A stretch of 64,000 nucleotides of DNA from Onthophagus taurus (Eukaryota > Arthropoda > Insecta > Coleoptera > Scarabaeidae). The stretch covers positions 4,960,001 through 5,024,000 of the forward strand of contig NW_027248940.1 of NCBI RefSeq assembly GCF_036711975.1. The letters run 5' to 3'. Position 1 is the stretch's first letter; each line of letters opens with the position of its first letter. The translations under genes and the position numbers were made by a program. Shown piece by piece: positions 9,535 to 21,038 of the stretch. The notes beneath the pieces are model-generated. The model saw only the letters and a program-made list of their open reading frames with translations, had not been told where the DNA came from and made no database searches.

Positions 9535-12042
9535 TCATTTTACATTTAAACTTTCTTCTTCTCCGGTTAATCCCGGTCCTAAAGCATTCCTCAATTTCTC
9601 CCAAAATTGTTTTTGTTTATTTTCCGTAGAATCCCATTGCAAATAAATCCTGGTTTTCATAAGATACTTCAACATCGGACTTATATTACCACTTGAAATA
9701 TTTCCTAATTTAATCATAATCAAGGAATCATTAACACATTCCCCTCGTTCGTTCTCAAAAAATAACCGATTATTTTCAGCAACCTGAGCTTCCCAAGTGC
9801 ACCACTGCGATTTAATGTAAGAATTGCTGATGATCAACAAAGTTTTTCTACTTCTCGATAGGCACTCCAAAACCGATTCGGATATGATGGTCCCGAGTTC
9901 GAAATCTCTTTCGTAGACGCATAATTTAAGGAATGGCTCGTAATTCTCCAACATGCTAACTAATCTTATAACGAAATTTCTGTCTTCGGTGCTGTAAGAA
10001 ACGAAAGCGTCGTATAAATAATTTGAATGCCCTTTGATGCTGTCTCGTTTTTTATTAAATTGGGTTCTTTGTGCGATGGATAATTTCGTTAAGAAGATCC
10101 AATATCGAATGTGCCATCGATAAATATAACAAAGAATTAAAGTTATTAAAAAGAAGCTTCCGCAAATTAACGAAGGTACTAAATATCTGGTAATTTGTAT
10201 TTCTTTTTCTTTTTGACACGTTTTATAATTATTTTGGTAATATTCAACGATCGTTGTGTTTTCAGCTGATTCCGGTAATAAACAAAAAGTGCTCGTTTGG
10301 TTTAAAAGATTTAAAATGTGATTGATTTTCTCGCGGGATAAAGATCCAAACGGTTCGATTAATTGGTCGCAATCGCAATGAAAAGGATTATTTGAGAAAT
10401 CAACGACTTTAAAATCAGAAATATCTTTTAGCATAGCCTCGGTTAAATAGGTAAGTGGGTTTCTTGAAACTGTTAAATTTTCTAATGCGGTTTTAATATA
10501 TAATCGATTATGCCAAGTTTTTAATCGGTTATCATTTAAATTTAAAACTTTTAACGTTCTCAATGCAAATATAAAGTCGGGGGTTATCTCGGAAAGAAAA
10601 TTTTTTCGGAGATTTAACGTTTCTAGTGACGCTAATCCTCCAAAGATGTCGATACTAGGGAAATATTCAATCTTGCAACTTTCCAACGATAAATATTTTA
10701 GATTAATTAACCCGGTGAAAATTTCTTTAACCCAAGAGTATTGTGGGAAATGATTATCCCCTAAGTTTAAATATTCCAAATTTGAGAGTTCGTTAAAAGT
10801 GTTGTCAGATATTAACATGATGTTTGAATGGAAAAGATTTAATTTTTTTAGATTTATTAGCCCATTTAAACTTCGATTATACATCCTTATTATGTTATTA
10901 TAGCTTAAATCGAGCGTTTTTAATGATGTCATGTTGCTAAATTTACTCTGATTTTCTCGCAAGGTAAAATAAGATTTTCCAGGATTTGTGTTTCCCGACA
11001 TATCAAGCACTTCCAACGTAGGTATTAAAACGGCTTTAGGAGCCGTAATCATTTTATTCTCTCTTAAATGTAGTTGCTTTAAATTCTTGAACTTAATAAA
11101 AGCATTTTCTTTAATACCAGTAATCATACACTCCTCTAAAATTAAACTTTCGATATTAGGCATCTCCGGAAAAGTGTTATCATCGATCGTGTGGAATTGA
11201 TTTCTATTTAAAATTAGCTCCGTTATCGTTGTATTTGCAATCACATTAAAAAGTTTATTGGGAACTCGCGTTTTAAATCCCCATCCTTTTAAGTTTAGTG
11301 ACATCAAAGGAATTTTGTGTTCACCAATTTTTTTTAAAACATCAATCATGTTTATTTCCTCCACTACAGTTTCGCTAACACTCAAATTCCTTAAATTTTT
11401 TAAATAAATAAACGCTTCGGGGTGAATATAATCGATTTGGCAGTCATCAAGAAAAATATTTTCCACTCCGCTTCCATTTAAATTCGCAAAATCATCCTTT
11501 TCGACCCTTCGACAATCCAATTCCGATAAAACAATCGTTGATAACTTCGGCATAAACGAAGCTTTAAACGCCATCGAAGCATCTTTGATTTCATTAAACC
11601 CATTATGAATTAATCGCAACGTCACCAAGCTATTTAATCCTTCAAAAACATCTTCATCCAAACTCATCAACGAGGGGTTAAAAGAAATCGATAAAGTTTC
11701 CAATTTATTTAAATTTTTTAAAGCTCCAATTCGAATCGATAATAATTTCATGTGATTTTCAATGTACAACCCGGTTAAATGCAATAAATTATCGAAATCA
11801 CCGGGGAAAATTTCCTTAATTCCACAATCCATTATTTTGAAGCATTTAAGTGCTGTCTGGAAGTATTTGGGGAAAGTTTCGCACCTAAAATAGTAACAAA
11901 TTGCGTAGGCATCAATGTATTCCCTACATTTGCATTGACCACGAAAAAAAGCCCTTTGTTTTATTGCACTATCATCTTCGGATGTGCACGATTTTCCCAA
12001 TTGAAACAACAACGACACAAAAAATGTTGTTACGATCAACAT
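9535..12042 (-). CDS. Toll-like receptor, single exon, 835 aa
   Basis: A hydrophobic N-terminus (residues 1-18) acts as a signal peptide. A long leucine-rich-repeat ectodomain follows (about 75-545, units such as LKTLDLSYNNI and LEYLNLGDNHF), closed by a cysteine cap beginning NPFHCDCDQ (about 550-615). A transmembrane helix lies at about 622-645 (SLICGSFFLITLILCYIY). A cytoplasmic TIR domain spans about 672-815, with YDAFVSYSTEDRNF (box 1), a loop ending ERDFELGTIISES (box 2 region) and late QFWEKLRNAL. In insects such receptors bind Spätzle-type ligands and recruit MyD88 through TIR to induce NF-kB-driven immune or developmental programmes. The frame is intact and intronless. Only one C-terminal cysteine cap is seen, which leans towards the TLR layout rather than long Toll-6/7/8 types. 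Orthology is unresolved. Confidence 0.93.
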   Translation of the reverse strand: MLIVTTFFVSLLFQLGKSCTSEDDSAIKQRAFFRGQCKCREYIDAYAICYYFRCETFPKYFQTALKCFKIMDCGIKEIFPGDFDNLLHLTGLYIENHMKLLSIRIGALKNLNKLETLSISFNPSLMSLDEDVFEGLNSLVTLRLIHNGFNEIKDASMAFKASFMPKLSTIVLSELDCRRVEKDDFANLNGSGVENIFLDDCQIDYIHPEAFIYLKNLRNLSVSETVVEEINMIDVLKKIGEHKIPLMSLNLKGWGFKTRVPNKLFNVIANTTITELILNRNQFHTIDDNTFPEMPNIESLILEECMITGIKENAFIKFKNLKQLHLRENKMITAPKAVLIPTLEVLDMSGNTNPGKSYFTLRENQSKFSNMTSLKTLDLSYNNIIRMYNRSLNGLINLKKLNLFHSNIMLISDNTFNELSNLEYLNLGDNHFPQYSWVKEIFTGLINLKYLSLESCKIEYFPSIDIFGGLASLETLNLRKNFLSEITPDFIFALRTLKVLNLNDNRLKTWHNRLYIKTALENLTVSRNPLTYLTEAMLKDISDFKVVDFSNNPFHCDCDQLIEPFGSLSREKINHILNLLNQTSTFCLLPESAENTTIVEYYQNNYKTCQKEKEIQITRYLVPSLICGSFFLITLILCYIYRWHIRYWIFLTKLSIAQRTQFNKKRDSIKGHSNYLYDAFVSYSTEDRNFVIRLVSMLENYEPFLKLCVYERDFELGTIISESVLECLSRSRKTLLIISNSYIKSQWCTWEAQVAENNRLFFENERGECVNDSLIMIKLGNISSGNISPMLKYLMKTRIYLQWDSTENKQKQFWEKLRNALGPGLTGEEESLNVK

Positions 12043-12661
12043 AATTTTTGTATTTTAAAACTTGCCTCTATCTAAAACAACAAATTAATTTGATTAATAA
12101 AGAGCCTCTTTAAAAGAGGTTACTGTATTCGTTATTAAAATTGCATGATATGGGCCATCAACCCAGGTTTTCTCTTAATTACACCAAAAATAGCGTACAT
12201 TATTTAAAATTAAATGTTAATTTTTTTTCTATTATGGTTAAATGAGGTTAAAGTTTTTTTTTTACTTGATAACAAATAAATGCGTCTACATATTCTAAAT
12301 ACTTACTTAGATTTCGTAGAAAAAGAAAATAAAATTCTTTTGTGGTTAAGTTATTTATATTTAAAAATTAAAATAACTTACCTAACAATTAAAACATTTC
12401 CAAATTAAAACTAAGTCTAAGCTCTTTGCCGTTCACTTACTGTTTGTGCTTACATTTTCAAAACTTGTAACTTCAACCTCAAAGCATTGTGTGTCATGCG
12501 CATTAAAACTTAGTAAAAGTTTAATATAATTTAAGTTGGTAACAATGGGGGCTAATATTTTTCATTTAATTTTATTAATTTAAAGACGATTAAAAATTTA
12601 TCACAGAAGCCCACTTTTACCACCTCTTGATAAATTTTCCGATAGATAAATTGGTAATTAT
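12043..12661. other. Upstream flank of the Toll receptor, with a MITE-end fragment
   Basis: AT-rich DNA that should contain the receptor promoter; I see no clear core motif. At about 12607-12652 a block reading cccacttttaccacctcttg...gatagataaattgg matches 35800-35845, so it is a dispersed repeat end, next to the 3' tail of the non-LTR element. Confidence 0.4.
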
Positions 12662-13639
12662 CCCTTATTTATTTATTTATTTATTTATTTTATTTCCGAA
12701 ATTACAGGGTTGCCCCTAATTACAAATTTCAGAACTTAAGTCTACTAGTACATAATATAACCAGCCCCGGATCTAGGGGGGGGCAAGCCGGGGTAGTTGC
12801 CCCGGGCGGCATTTTATGGGGGCGCCTAATTCATATACATATATGTAGCAAAAAGAAAAATAAATTTGTTTCACTAAAAACACCTTACGTCTTACAAGGG
12901 AAGTATCAGAACTGTCCCTCACCGATTTTGTTGAAATTTGGTACAGCGATAGTATGGCCAAAAATAAGGTTTACGTATTTTTTTATACGTGCTAATAAAG
13001 ATAACCCCTTTCCTTAAGAATAATGTGATAAACTGTAACACTTTTGAACAATATATTGAAGAAAACCATAAATTAGTTGTAAATTAAGATTTACGCAGTA
13101 AAATAAACCCTATACGACATTAAGGGGTGCCTGGGGTTAACTACCCTAACCACCCCAAAAAAATTTTTTTTGCGGAAATTGCTTGTCGATTTTGGTGCAA
13201 TTTCCCACGTTGATTTTTTCATACGTTAGGTAGTACTATTGTAAGAACTTACACGGGTTAGAAGTTTGGGGTAGAAAATATATTTTCGCTAATAACTTTC
13301 ATACTCCTTCAGAAAAATGTTTTTTATCCTTATTCTATTTAAATAACACAAAAGTTAGGATAATTTTATAAATATATATTAATAATGAGTTAAAAAGTAA
13401 CTGACAAAAGAATGGTTGACTATCACAAATTGTATTCTACATTATTAATTTAATTTCCTTTTTTTATTCAATATATTGTCGGCAATAATGAAAATCATTG
13501 AAATAATGTTTTAAACACAACGATTGTTTACGCCATGCACAAGTTATAACAGCTATATCTCCACAGATATCGCACGTAGGTTTTTCATTGGAAAAGCAAA
13601 CCTCCACTGGATTTTCAAACTGTTCTGGTCTCTCCTCTA

Positions 13640-14145
13640 TATATCCAGATGCAAACTAGGCGTATTTAAAAACATTAATAAATCGTGAGGGAGACAACTG
13701 GTTATGCGTTAAGGATTGCAATTTTAAAATGTTATCTCGCTGATGCAAATTGACATCGTACTGGTAGAGAATAACTTGATCAGAAAATCTTCTAATGAAA
13801 TTTTTTCATATTCTAAAATCAAATACATCCAGGGGTTGAATTTGACCTGTTGTCCCTGCAGGTATAGACAAATATTTAAACTTAACATCCGACGGAGTTA
13901 CTTCACTAATAATTTCAGGGCAGTGGCCACTCCAAAAATCCAGTAATGGTGATGATTTGGGTCCGGTGTTTGTGAAATAGACATTTTGTAGCCAATTTTT
14001 CATATGAGCAGAAGTCGGTTTACTTTGATGCCAAAACGAATATGTTATCTGCTTTGAACATTGTACTTATTACCCTCGGTCCAAACGTACCAGAGGATTC
14101 TAACAATGTAGAATACAATTTTTGATACTTAACCATTTTTTTTTC
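13640..14145 (-). pseudogene. DDE transposase remnant of long-TIR element, copy 1
   Basis: Read on the minus strand, the sequence parallels the better copy at 17912-18411: an MVKYQK-like start near 14135, then LLLDFWSGHCPEIISEVT (about 13925-13950) and IPAGTTGQIQPLDVF (about 13815-13860). Single-base indels and loss of a short GKPTSAHM-type segment break the frame. The layout of a catalytic Asp followed by SGHCP and then an IQPLDV block is typical of DDE enzymes of the broad pogo/Tc1-like assemblage, but I cannot place it in a named superfamily. Confidence 0.7.
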
Positions 14146-14412
14146 ATATTGTTGTAAACATTTCCTGTCCGAAAGTTTAAGCATAACACACATTACACCA
14201 AAAATAAAGACACAGATTCATTTCAATAAAAACGTTTACTAGAAAATAAAGATGTTAATTATCACGAGAGACATTTAAAATAAATTGACGAGATTCGAAG
14301 GTTCCTGAAGATGGTTTTGTAAATAAACCGAAACCGGTAGAATTTAAAACAATAAATTCATTTTTAATAAAAGTACAAACAGAAAAAAGTATTTTACTTT
14401 ATTTTTTTTCAG
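14146..14412 (+). mobile_element. ~265-bp insertion with hammerhead-like motif
   Basis: Copy 2 of the host element reads straight from taaccattttttt to cagttgc at about 18405-18426, whereas copy 1 has about 265 extra bases between these points, so this is an insertion into a T-run. At 14304-14338 it carries cctgaagatgg, a GGTTT/AAACC hairpin, then cgaaaccggt, the hammerhead box order, followed by an AATAAA-rich tail. No ORF is present. It looks like a short non-autonomous retroelement (PLE-derived or retrozyme-like). Confidence 0.6.
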
Positions 14413-15235
14413 TTGCCTTTTAACTTATTATTAATAAATATTTATATAATTATTCTAACTTTTGTGTTATTTAAATAGAATAAGGATAAAAAAGCTTTTT
14501 CTGTAGGAGTATGAAAGTTATTAGCGAAAATATATTTTCTACCCCAAACTTCTAACCCTTGTAAGTTCTTACAATAGTACTATCTAACGTATAAAAAAAT
14601 CATCATGGTAAATTGCACCAAATCGACAAACAATTTTCGCAAAAAAAAAATTATGGGGTGGTTAGGGTAGTTAACCCCAGCCACCCCTTAATGTCGTATA
14701 AGGTTTATTTTACTGCGTAAATCTTAATTTACATCTAATTAAGGGTTTTCTTCAAAATATTGTTCAAAAGTGTAACAGTTTATCACATTATTCTTAAGGA
14801 AAGGGGTTATCTATCATACCCCATAACATTGCAGGGGATGGTCAGAGGCATATAAGAAAAAACACGTAATTAATATTTTTAAACGTACTATAAGGATACT
14901 TAATATCGCCAAAATCGACAGGGTAGTTTTTAAAATATTCCAAAAAACTAGGGGTAGTTTACCCCCTGAAGCCCTCAGATATATGTGTGATATATCAATG
15001 GAAAGCTCTTTGAAAATGAATATCAGTTTACATTTACCACATTTCGATAGCTATTTTCGTTTTCAGCCTATAAGCGAATATATATATTTCGCCCCGATTT
15101 CCAACCCTTATAACTCGCCCCAGGGGCTTTATTAGCACGTATAAAAAAATACGTAAACCTTATTTTTGGCCATACTATCGCTGTACCAAATTTCAACAAA
15201 ATCGGTGAGGGACAGTTCTGATACTTCCCTTGTTA

Positions 15236-15751
15236 GTACATATATTGCGCGCGTTGTGCATATATCGATTACGCATTGTTCAAAATAAACATTTTAGATC
15301 TTGTCGTAACATGTTTTTTGAATTCTTATTACTCTACGCTTAAAAACATAATCACAGACGTATCTGATCTATGCTGCATGCGGAAAATAAGCTAAGATAT
15401 CGGCTGGTCACGTGTATTACGTGTGGTAACGACTGCATTTATTTATGTAGTTGGATTAACTAGCTGGTTTGCTGTTTGTGTAAGTGGTTAGTGACTACTA
15501 GTGTTATAATTATTTGTAAAATCAAACTACTAATAGGTAAGGAAGAATTTACGAGAATTTAATTAATTCGTTATTGTTTTACTTGAAAGCCTTCTTTTTA
15601 TTATTCGCACATTGTTTACGACTCTTACCTCTTAACCTCTTACTTCATATACGGTATTTCCCCGGACTGTTACAAAGACGTAAAAAAATTATTACTAATT
15701 TTTCAAACATAGCTCTGCTTAAATAATAAATAAATAATTTCTACGCTTACT
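15236..15751. other. Internal hAT element 2 sequence, no readable ORF
   Basis: This is the part of hAT element 2 between the nested insertion and its transposase remnant. Several stop codons occur in every frame and I can recognise no domain. The upstream two-thirds of the transposase appears to have been deleted. Confidence 0.5.
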
Positions 15752-15958
15752 ATGAAAGTTAATTCATTATTCCCACTTTGTGAGCGAAGTTTCAGCAAAT
15801 TGAAATTAATTAAAACCTATCTTCGTTCAACAATGAGTCAAGAACGTCTATCTGGTCTCGCAATCCTAGCTATCGAAAATAAAACGGCTTGTGAGACAAA
15901 CTTTGATTCAATCATAGATTCTTTCGCGGAAAGAAAAGCCAGACGCGTAAAGTTGTAG
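15752..15958 (+). pseudogene. hAT transposase C-terminal (hATC) fragment
   Basis: A 68-residue frame has the hATC signature around CERSFSKLKLIKTYLRSTM followed by ERLSGLAILAIE and an acidic/basic tail. This matches the end of TTF-type/ZMYM1-like hAT transposases, where the block mediates dimerisation. The first residues (LFPLCERSF) show a substitution at the usual SAERSF position. The N-terminal BED/TTF and catalytic regions are absent, so it is a relic. Confidence 0.8.
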
Positions 15959-16419
15959 CGTGTAAAATTAATTTAAAAAAAATTAAAATTAAAGTAAAAT
16001 TAAGTATTTTATTTCTCCCAATCATAAAAAATCTTCCAATTCCAATATTCCCATACAATTTATTGCCTACACTTGAAAATATTAAGTAAACTTTACGTTA
16101 AATAATAGTATATTTCATTACAAATTATAATTGACGTTTTCGGTTTTCGGTGTCGTGTACTGTAATTTTATTTTCTGAATTTTTGTAAATAATTAGCTCA
16201 AAATGTTAGAGGGGAGGGGCGCCAAAGTCCATTATTGCCCCGGTTCAGAAAAATCGTAGATCCGGGGCTGAATATAACCAACAAAAATAACAAAACAACC
16301 AAGATCAAGCATAAATGTTAATTAACCCATCACAGAACGCGCGGAGGATATATTGAACCAAAACTTTAAAAAATGAATAGAATTACATCACAAATTACAG
16401 AATTCAATGACAAAAATCA

Positions 16420-16563
16420 AGTTTGGCTACTGGGTGGCTGCAGCACTTATCAAAGGTGTCAAATGTTTAAACGATCTAATACCAATGCCAAACAGAGGTA
16501 TGAAGGAAGAAGCCGACAGTGTGTTGTACAGTGAAAGGATTGTAATAAGAGGAGAATTTCGTC
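16420..16563 (-). pseudogene. C-terminal end of the split non-LTR RT ORF
   Basis: On the minus strand this piece continues the RT frame that stops at 23360. After removing the long-TIR element and one TCA duplication, the codons run in frame from PRFSTEL into RRNSPLITILSLYN and end at a TAG near 16427. The short ORFs reported across 16407-16667 and 23256-23357 are chimeras of RT tail and transposon TIR. This restores the history of the locus, not a working gene. Confidence 0.82.
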
Positions 16564-17358
16564 TCACAAGGGAAGTATCAGAACTGTCCCTCACCGATTT
16601 TGTTGAAATTTGGTACAGCGATAGTATGGCCAAAAATAAGGTTTACGTATTTTTTTATACGTGCTAATAAAGCCCCTGGGGCGAGTTATAAGGGTTGGAA
16701 ATCGGGGCGAAATATATATATTCGCTTATAGGCTGAAAACGAAAATACCTATCGAAATGTGGTAAATGTAAACTGATATTCATTTTCAAAGAGCTTTCCA
16801 TTGATATATCACACATATATCTGAGGGCTTCAGGGGGTAAACTACCCCTAGTTTTTTGGAATATTTTAAAAACTACCCTGTCGATTTTGGCGATATTATG
16901 TGTCCTTATAGTACGTTTAAAAATATTAATGACGTGTTTTTTCTTATTTGCCTCTGACCATCCCCTGCAAAGTTACGGGGTATGATAGATAACCCCTTTC
17001 CTTAAGAATAATGTGATAAACTGTTACACTTTTGAACAATATTTTGAAGAAAACCATTAATTAGATGTAAATTAAGATTTACGCAGTAAAATAAACCCTA
17101 TACGACACTAAGGGGTGGCTGGGGTTACCTACCCTAACCACCCCAAAAATTATTCTTTTTTTCGAAAATTGTTTGTCGATTTTGGTGCAATTTACCACGA
17201 TGATTTTTTTATACGTTAGGTAGTACTATTGTAAGAACTTACAAGGGTTAAAAGTTTGGGGTAGAAACTATATTTTCGCTAATAACTTTCATACTCCTAC
17301 AGAAAAAGCTTTTTTATCCTTATTCTATTTAAATAACACAAAAGTTAGGATAATTATA

Positions 17359-17909
17359 CAGGTGCCCATTATGGATAGAATATAGCATATATCTTGATAA
17401 GTATCAACTTTATAAATAAAACATTTTATACAAAAGTTGTTTAATATTTTATTTGTCATAATAAGACTGCATTCAATTGTTTTCAATTCAGAAAACAAAT
17501 GCGTAACGAATAATACTTACATTTTTTTAAATGGCAATGTATTCTTTCGTTAGGCTCATTTGATAGAGATTACTTTTCTCTTTACGATGGCGTAAAATTT
17601 TTGTACCCTTACATTAGAAAATTTTTGAAAAAAATATAAAAATGTTTATTAATAAAAATAAATCAATAACATTAATCTAGATACCCGAGGTCTCAAATTA
17701 TAACTGTAAATTAAATGTACGTACAAAATAAAATAAATAAATGAAAAATTAGTGTACATCTCCAATAATTCGAGGTACTTCGAGGTACTTGACGATCTCG
17801 GATATCTAATGGCAAATAAAATATTAAATAACTTTTGTATAAAATGTTTTTTTATAAAGTTGATACCTATCAAGATATATACTATATTCCATAGATAATG
17901 GGCACCCTG
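17359..17909. mobile_element. Mariner-type MITE (CAGGTGCCCATTAT ends)
   Basis: The ends caggtgcccattat and ataatgggcaccctg lie between TA dinucleotides (17357-17358 and 17910-17911). The arms match inward over about 100 bp (blocks acaaaagttgtttaatattt and its mirror). A longer relative of the left half recurs inverted at 20650-20930. No transposase survives. Confidence 0.75.
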
Positions 17910-17911
17910 TA

Positions 17912-18411
17912 TATCCAGATGCAAACCAGGCGTATTTAAAAACATTAATAAATCGTGGAGGAGACAACTGGTTATGCGTTAAGGAGTGCAATTTTAAAAT
18001 GTCATCTCGCTGATGCAAATTGACATCGTACTGGTAGAGAATAACTTGATCAGAAAATCTTCTAATGAAATTTTTCCATATTCTAAAACGAAATACATCC
18101 AGGGGTTGAATTTCACCTGTTGTCCCTACAGGTATAGACAAATATTTAAACTTAACATCCGATGGAGTTACTTCACTAATAATTTCAGGGCAGTGGCCAC
18201 TCCACGTATCCAGTAATAGTAATGATTTGGGTCCGGTGTTTGGAAAATAGACATTTGGTAGCCAATTTTTCATATGAGCAGAAGTCGGTTTACCAGACTT
18301 TGATGCCAAAACGAATATGTTATCTGCTTTGAACATTGTACTTATTACCCTCGGTCCAAACGTACCAGAGGATTCTAACAATGTAGAATACATTTTTCGA
18401 TACTTAACCAT
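17912..18411 (-). pseudogene. DDE transposase fragment of long-TIR element, copy 2
   Basis: From MVKYRKMYSTLLESSG at 18411 this is the best-preserved piece of the family's transposase, about 165 residues. It carries MFKADNIFVLASKSGKPTSA, then a catalytic-type block LLLLDTWSGHCPEI (Asp), and IPVGTTGEIQPLDVFRFR followed by IWKNFIRRFSDQV. The pattern of an Asp strand then a QPLDV strand resembles the DDE_1-like fold of pogo relatives, but WSGHCP instead of APGH and the 3-bp target duplication are unlike Tigger/pogo. The frame runs on into the neighbouring MITE after about 17912, so the C-terminus is replaced. No first catalytic Asp could be seen. Confidence 0.72.
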
Positions 18412-19475
18412 TTTTTTGCAGTTGCTTTTTAACTCATTATTAATAAATATTTATATAATTATCCTAACTTTATAGTGTTATTTAAATAGAATAAGGATAA
18501 AAAAGCTCTTTCTGTAAGAGTATGAAAGTTATTAGCGAAAATATATGTTCTATCCCAAACTTCTCACCCTTGTAAGTTCTTACAACAGTACTACCTAACG
18601 TATAAAAAAATCATGGTGGTAAATTGGACCAAAATCGACAAACAATTTTCGCAAAAAAAAATAATTTTTGGGGTGGTTAGGGTAGTTAACCCCAGCCACC
18701 CCTTAATGTCGTATAGGGTTTATTTTACTGCGTAAATCTTAATTTACATCTAATTAATGGTTTTCTTCAAAATATTGTTCAAAAGTGTAACAGTTTATCA
18801 CATTATTCTTAAGAGGATAACCTATTAGCAAAAACAACGAATACCATTTTATTCAGCCATCGTTTAAAATTTTTGTATGTTTGTTACATCAAAATTTCTA
18901 TTTTTTTATATAGTTTTTAGTGATGCATTTAGTTTTTTCAAAAAATGTCGCGTAACGTTTCTAAAATCACGTTTTAAAAAATTTTTAAAAACGGAATGCA
19001 TCACGAGGTAGTGGAATGTAAAGTAAATCATATTTAAAGAGTTCAATTTTTTTATTCAATGCAGCAAATTTAAATAAAATGGGTTTAAAACGTGTAGTCC
19101 GTTTTGATTGCTTGTGGAGTATAAATACGGCAACATCGCAAATATTGCTCCGTCCGAAACATTGCCCGAGACATAGTGGAGCTCGGTATTCTCAGTAACC
19201 GAGACGGCCGAGACGTCGGCGTAGTGTCTCCCAAGAAAAACAAACCTGAAGCGATTAATATTTTCAGATAGATCAAAAAATTTGTATATCATTAATTTAA
19301 ATTTAAACATTTAATTTACGTAGAATGCAAAACAATGTCTAAATGTGGCAATACATTTTTAATAATGAAAATATTTGCATAATTATCTGATCATCTACTA
19401 TTAGATTAATTATTAAAATAAATACAAAATAAAAATATAAAGAAGCACCAAAGGTATATTTTAAAATAAATAATA

Positions 19476-20585
19476 CAGGTAAACGTCGTTTTGCGCCGGT
19501 TCGATTTACGCCGATTCACAATTACGCCGATTGGCGCCGGCGTGGGATTCCCCAGGAGATTTTTACAGACTGGTATAAAAATTATTTTTGCCCTACTGTG
19601 CTTAAATTTTGTGACCGCAATAACCTTCCAATGAAAGCAATCCTCCTATTAGACAATGCCCCAGGACATCAGCAAAATCTTGACACCTTAGACACGGAAT
19701 TGGACGTCAAGGCAATTTACATGCCTCCTAGCACAGCCTCCGTTTTATAACACATGGATCAGGGGTAATGTCTACCTTTAAAGCGTATTATTTGCACATA
19801 ACATTAAAAGCAATGATTAAGGCGATAGATACTAATTCCAATGGAACCGTCAAAGATTATTGGCGATCATACAGACATTTTAAAAGGAATAAATAATCTA
19901 AAGTCTGTTTGGGACGAAGTGACAAACAATTGTTTAAACGGCGTTTGACGTAAACTTTTGCCTGGATTTATACAAGGTGCAAGTGTAGAAGTGGTAAATA
20001 ACATTAACATAGACGAGGACATCAGGCTTACACGCGAATGTGGATTCGAAGACGTAACAACTGAAGATGAGACCGAACTGTTAGACGTGCATGACCAACC
20101 ACTATCAAATCAAGAATTAGAAAAGTTGATCTAGGCATATGATAGCCCTCAATCAGAAAATTCCGAAGAAGAAGAGGAGGATGAGAAAGAAAATGATAGG
20201 AAAATCCTAAAAACGGATGATCTAACTCGTATCCTTTCCTCTATAGAAAGATTAACAGGTGAGCTCTCTGAGATAGATGGGGATTACACTCGAAGCGCAA
20301 ATGTTAAAAGAAGTGTCACAGCTGCCGTTCGACCTTATGCAAATGAAATTGGAATATATATAGAATATGTATTAAATTAATTAAAACAAACAACATCTCT
20401 CTCTCAAATCATCTCTCTCAAAATTCTAAGAACAATCTAACATGTTTTAATGTTAGATTGTTCTTAGAATTTTGACATGGAACTTAACCTTATATCGTCC
20501 ATTATATTTGTGTTCATTTTACGCCGATTTTGTTTATGCCGGTGTCTCTCGGAACGGAACCCCGGCGTAAAACGACGTTTACCTG
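19476..20585 (+). mobile_element. Tigger/pogo-type element with transposase remnant
   Basis: TIRs caggtaaacgtcgttttgcg and its mirror lie between TA dinucleotides. The plus strand, across frame breaks, reads a DDE block: LLLDNAPGHQQNLDTLD near 19645-19690, then MPPSTASV and a broken HMDQGVMSTFKAYYLH near 19745-19800, the DNAPGH...MDQG arrangement of Tigger/pogo transposases. The first third of the enzyme is missing and several stops are present, so this is a deleted, inactive copy. Confidence 0.85.
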
Positions 20586-20649
20586 TACAATATAAATAAT
20601 AAAAAAATATATTAACTCATAAAAAACTAAAAATTTTCTTAATAACAAT

Positions 20650-20930
20650 TTTTAAATTTTTTCAAATATTTTCTGATATAAGGGTACTAAAATGTTACAT
20701 CATCGTAAAGAGAAAAACAATCTCTATCAAATGAGCTTAACGAAAGGGTACATTGCCATTTAAAAAAATTCAAGTGTTATTCATTGCTCATTTGTTTTCT
20801 GAAATATAAGCAATTGAATGATGTCTTATTATGGCAAATAAAATATTAAACAACTTTTGTATAAAATGTTTTTTTATAAAGTCAACATTTACCGAGATAT
20901 ATACTATATTCCATAAATAATGGGCACCCT
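20650..20930 (-). mobile_element. Half copy of the CAGGTGCCCATTAT mariner family
   Basis: The sequence is the reverse complement of 17359-17640, with matching blocks such as gaaagggtacattgccattt and atactatattccat, and ends with aatgggcaccct. The other terminus is absent, so it is a truncated copy. Confidence 0.65.
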
Positions 20931-21038
20931 ATATAAAAATATATGGTGTTTTTGTAAGTGGTGGCATAATTTCAACCACATATACTGCTAGGAGCAAAAA
21001 TTATGACAGCTAGTCTAAACATTTTTAATCTTTAAATA

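Larger units (their letters stand above)
12895..15232. mobile_element. Long-TIR DDE element, copy 1 (3-bp TSD)
   Basis: The ends are caagggaagtatcagaac and the mirror gttctgatacttcccttg, flanked by tta at 12892-12894 and 15233-15235. Inverted arms extend inward for several hundred bp (about 12895-13380 and 14420-15232), although the left arm has lost an internal segment present in copy 2. The centre holds a transposase remnant on the minus strand (13640-14145). It sits inside hAT element 2, so it is younger than that element. Confidence 0.85.
12762..16270 (+). mobile_element. hAT element 2, perfect 8-bp target duplication
   Basis: The duplication aatataac occurs at 12754-12761 and 16271-16278. 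The ends are cagccccggatctag and gatccggggctg, and GC-rich subterminal sequence follows (ttgccccgggcggc and its counterpart attgccccggttc). The length is 3509 bp, of which 2338 bp is a later insertion (12895-15232). Only the C-terminal end of a transposase survives (15752-15958). Confidence 0.92.

Noticed and set aside
12773..12961. ORFs at 12773-12961 and 16427-16633 sharing a YQISTKSVRDSS peptide
   Set aside because: They are translations of the long-TIR element's terminal repeat plus flanking DNA; the shared peptide comes from the TIR, not from a gene family.
19056..19310. Two overlapping minus-strand ORFs (84 and 63 residues)
   Set aside because: Different frames over one GC-rich patch, without recognisable domain; probably part of the unidentified 4.1-kb insert.
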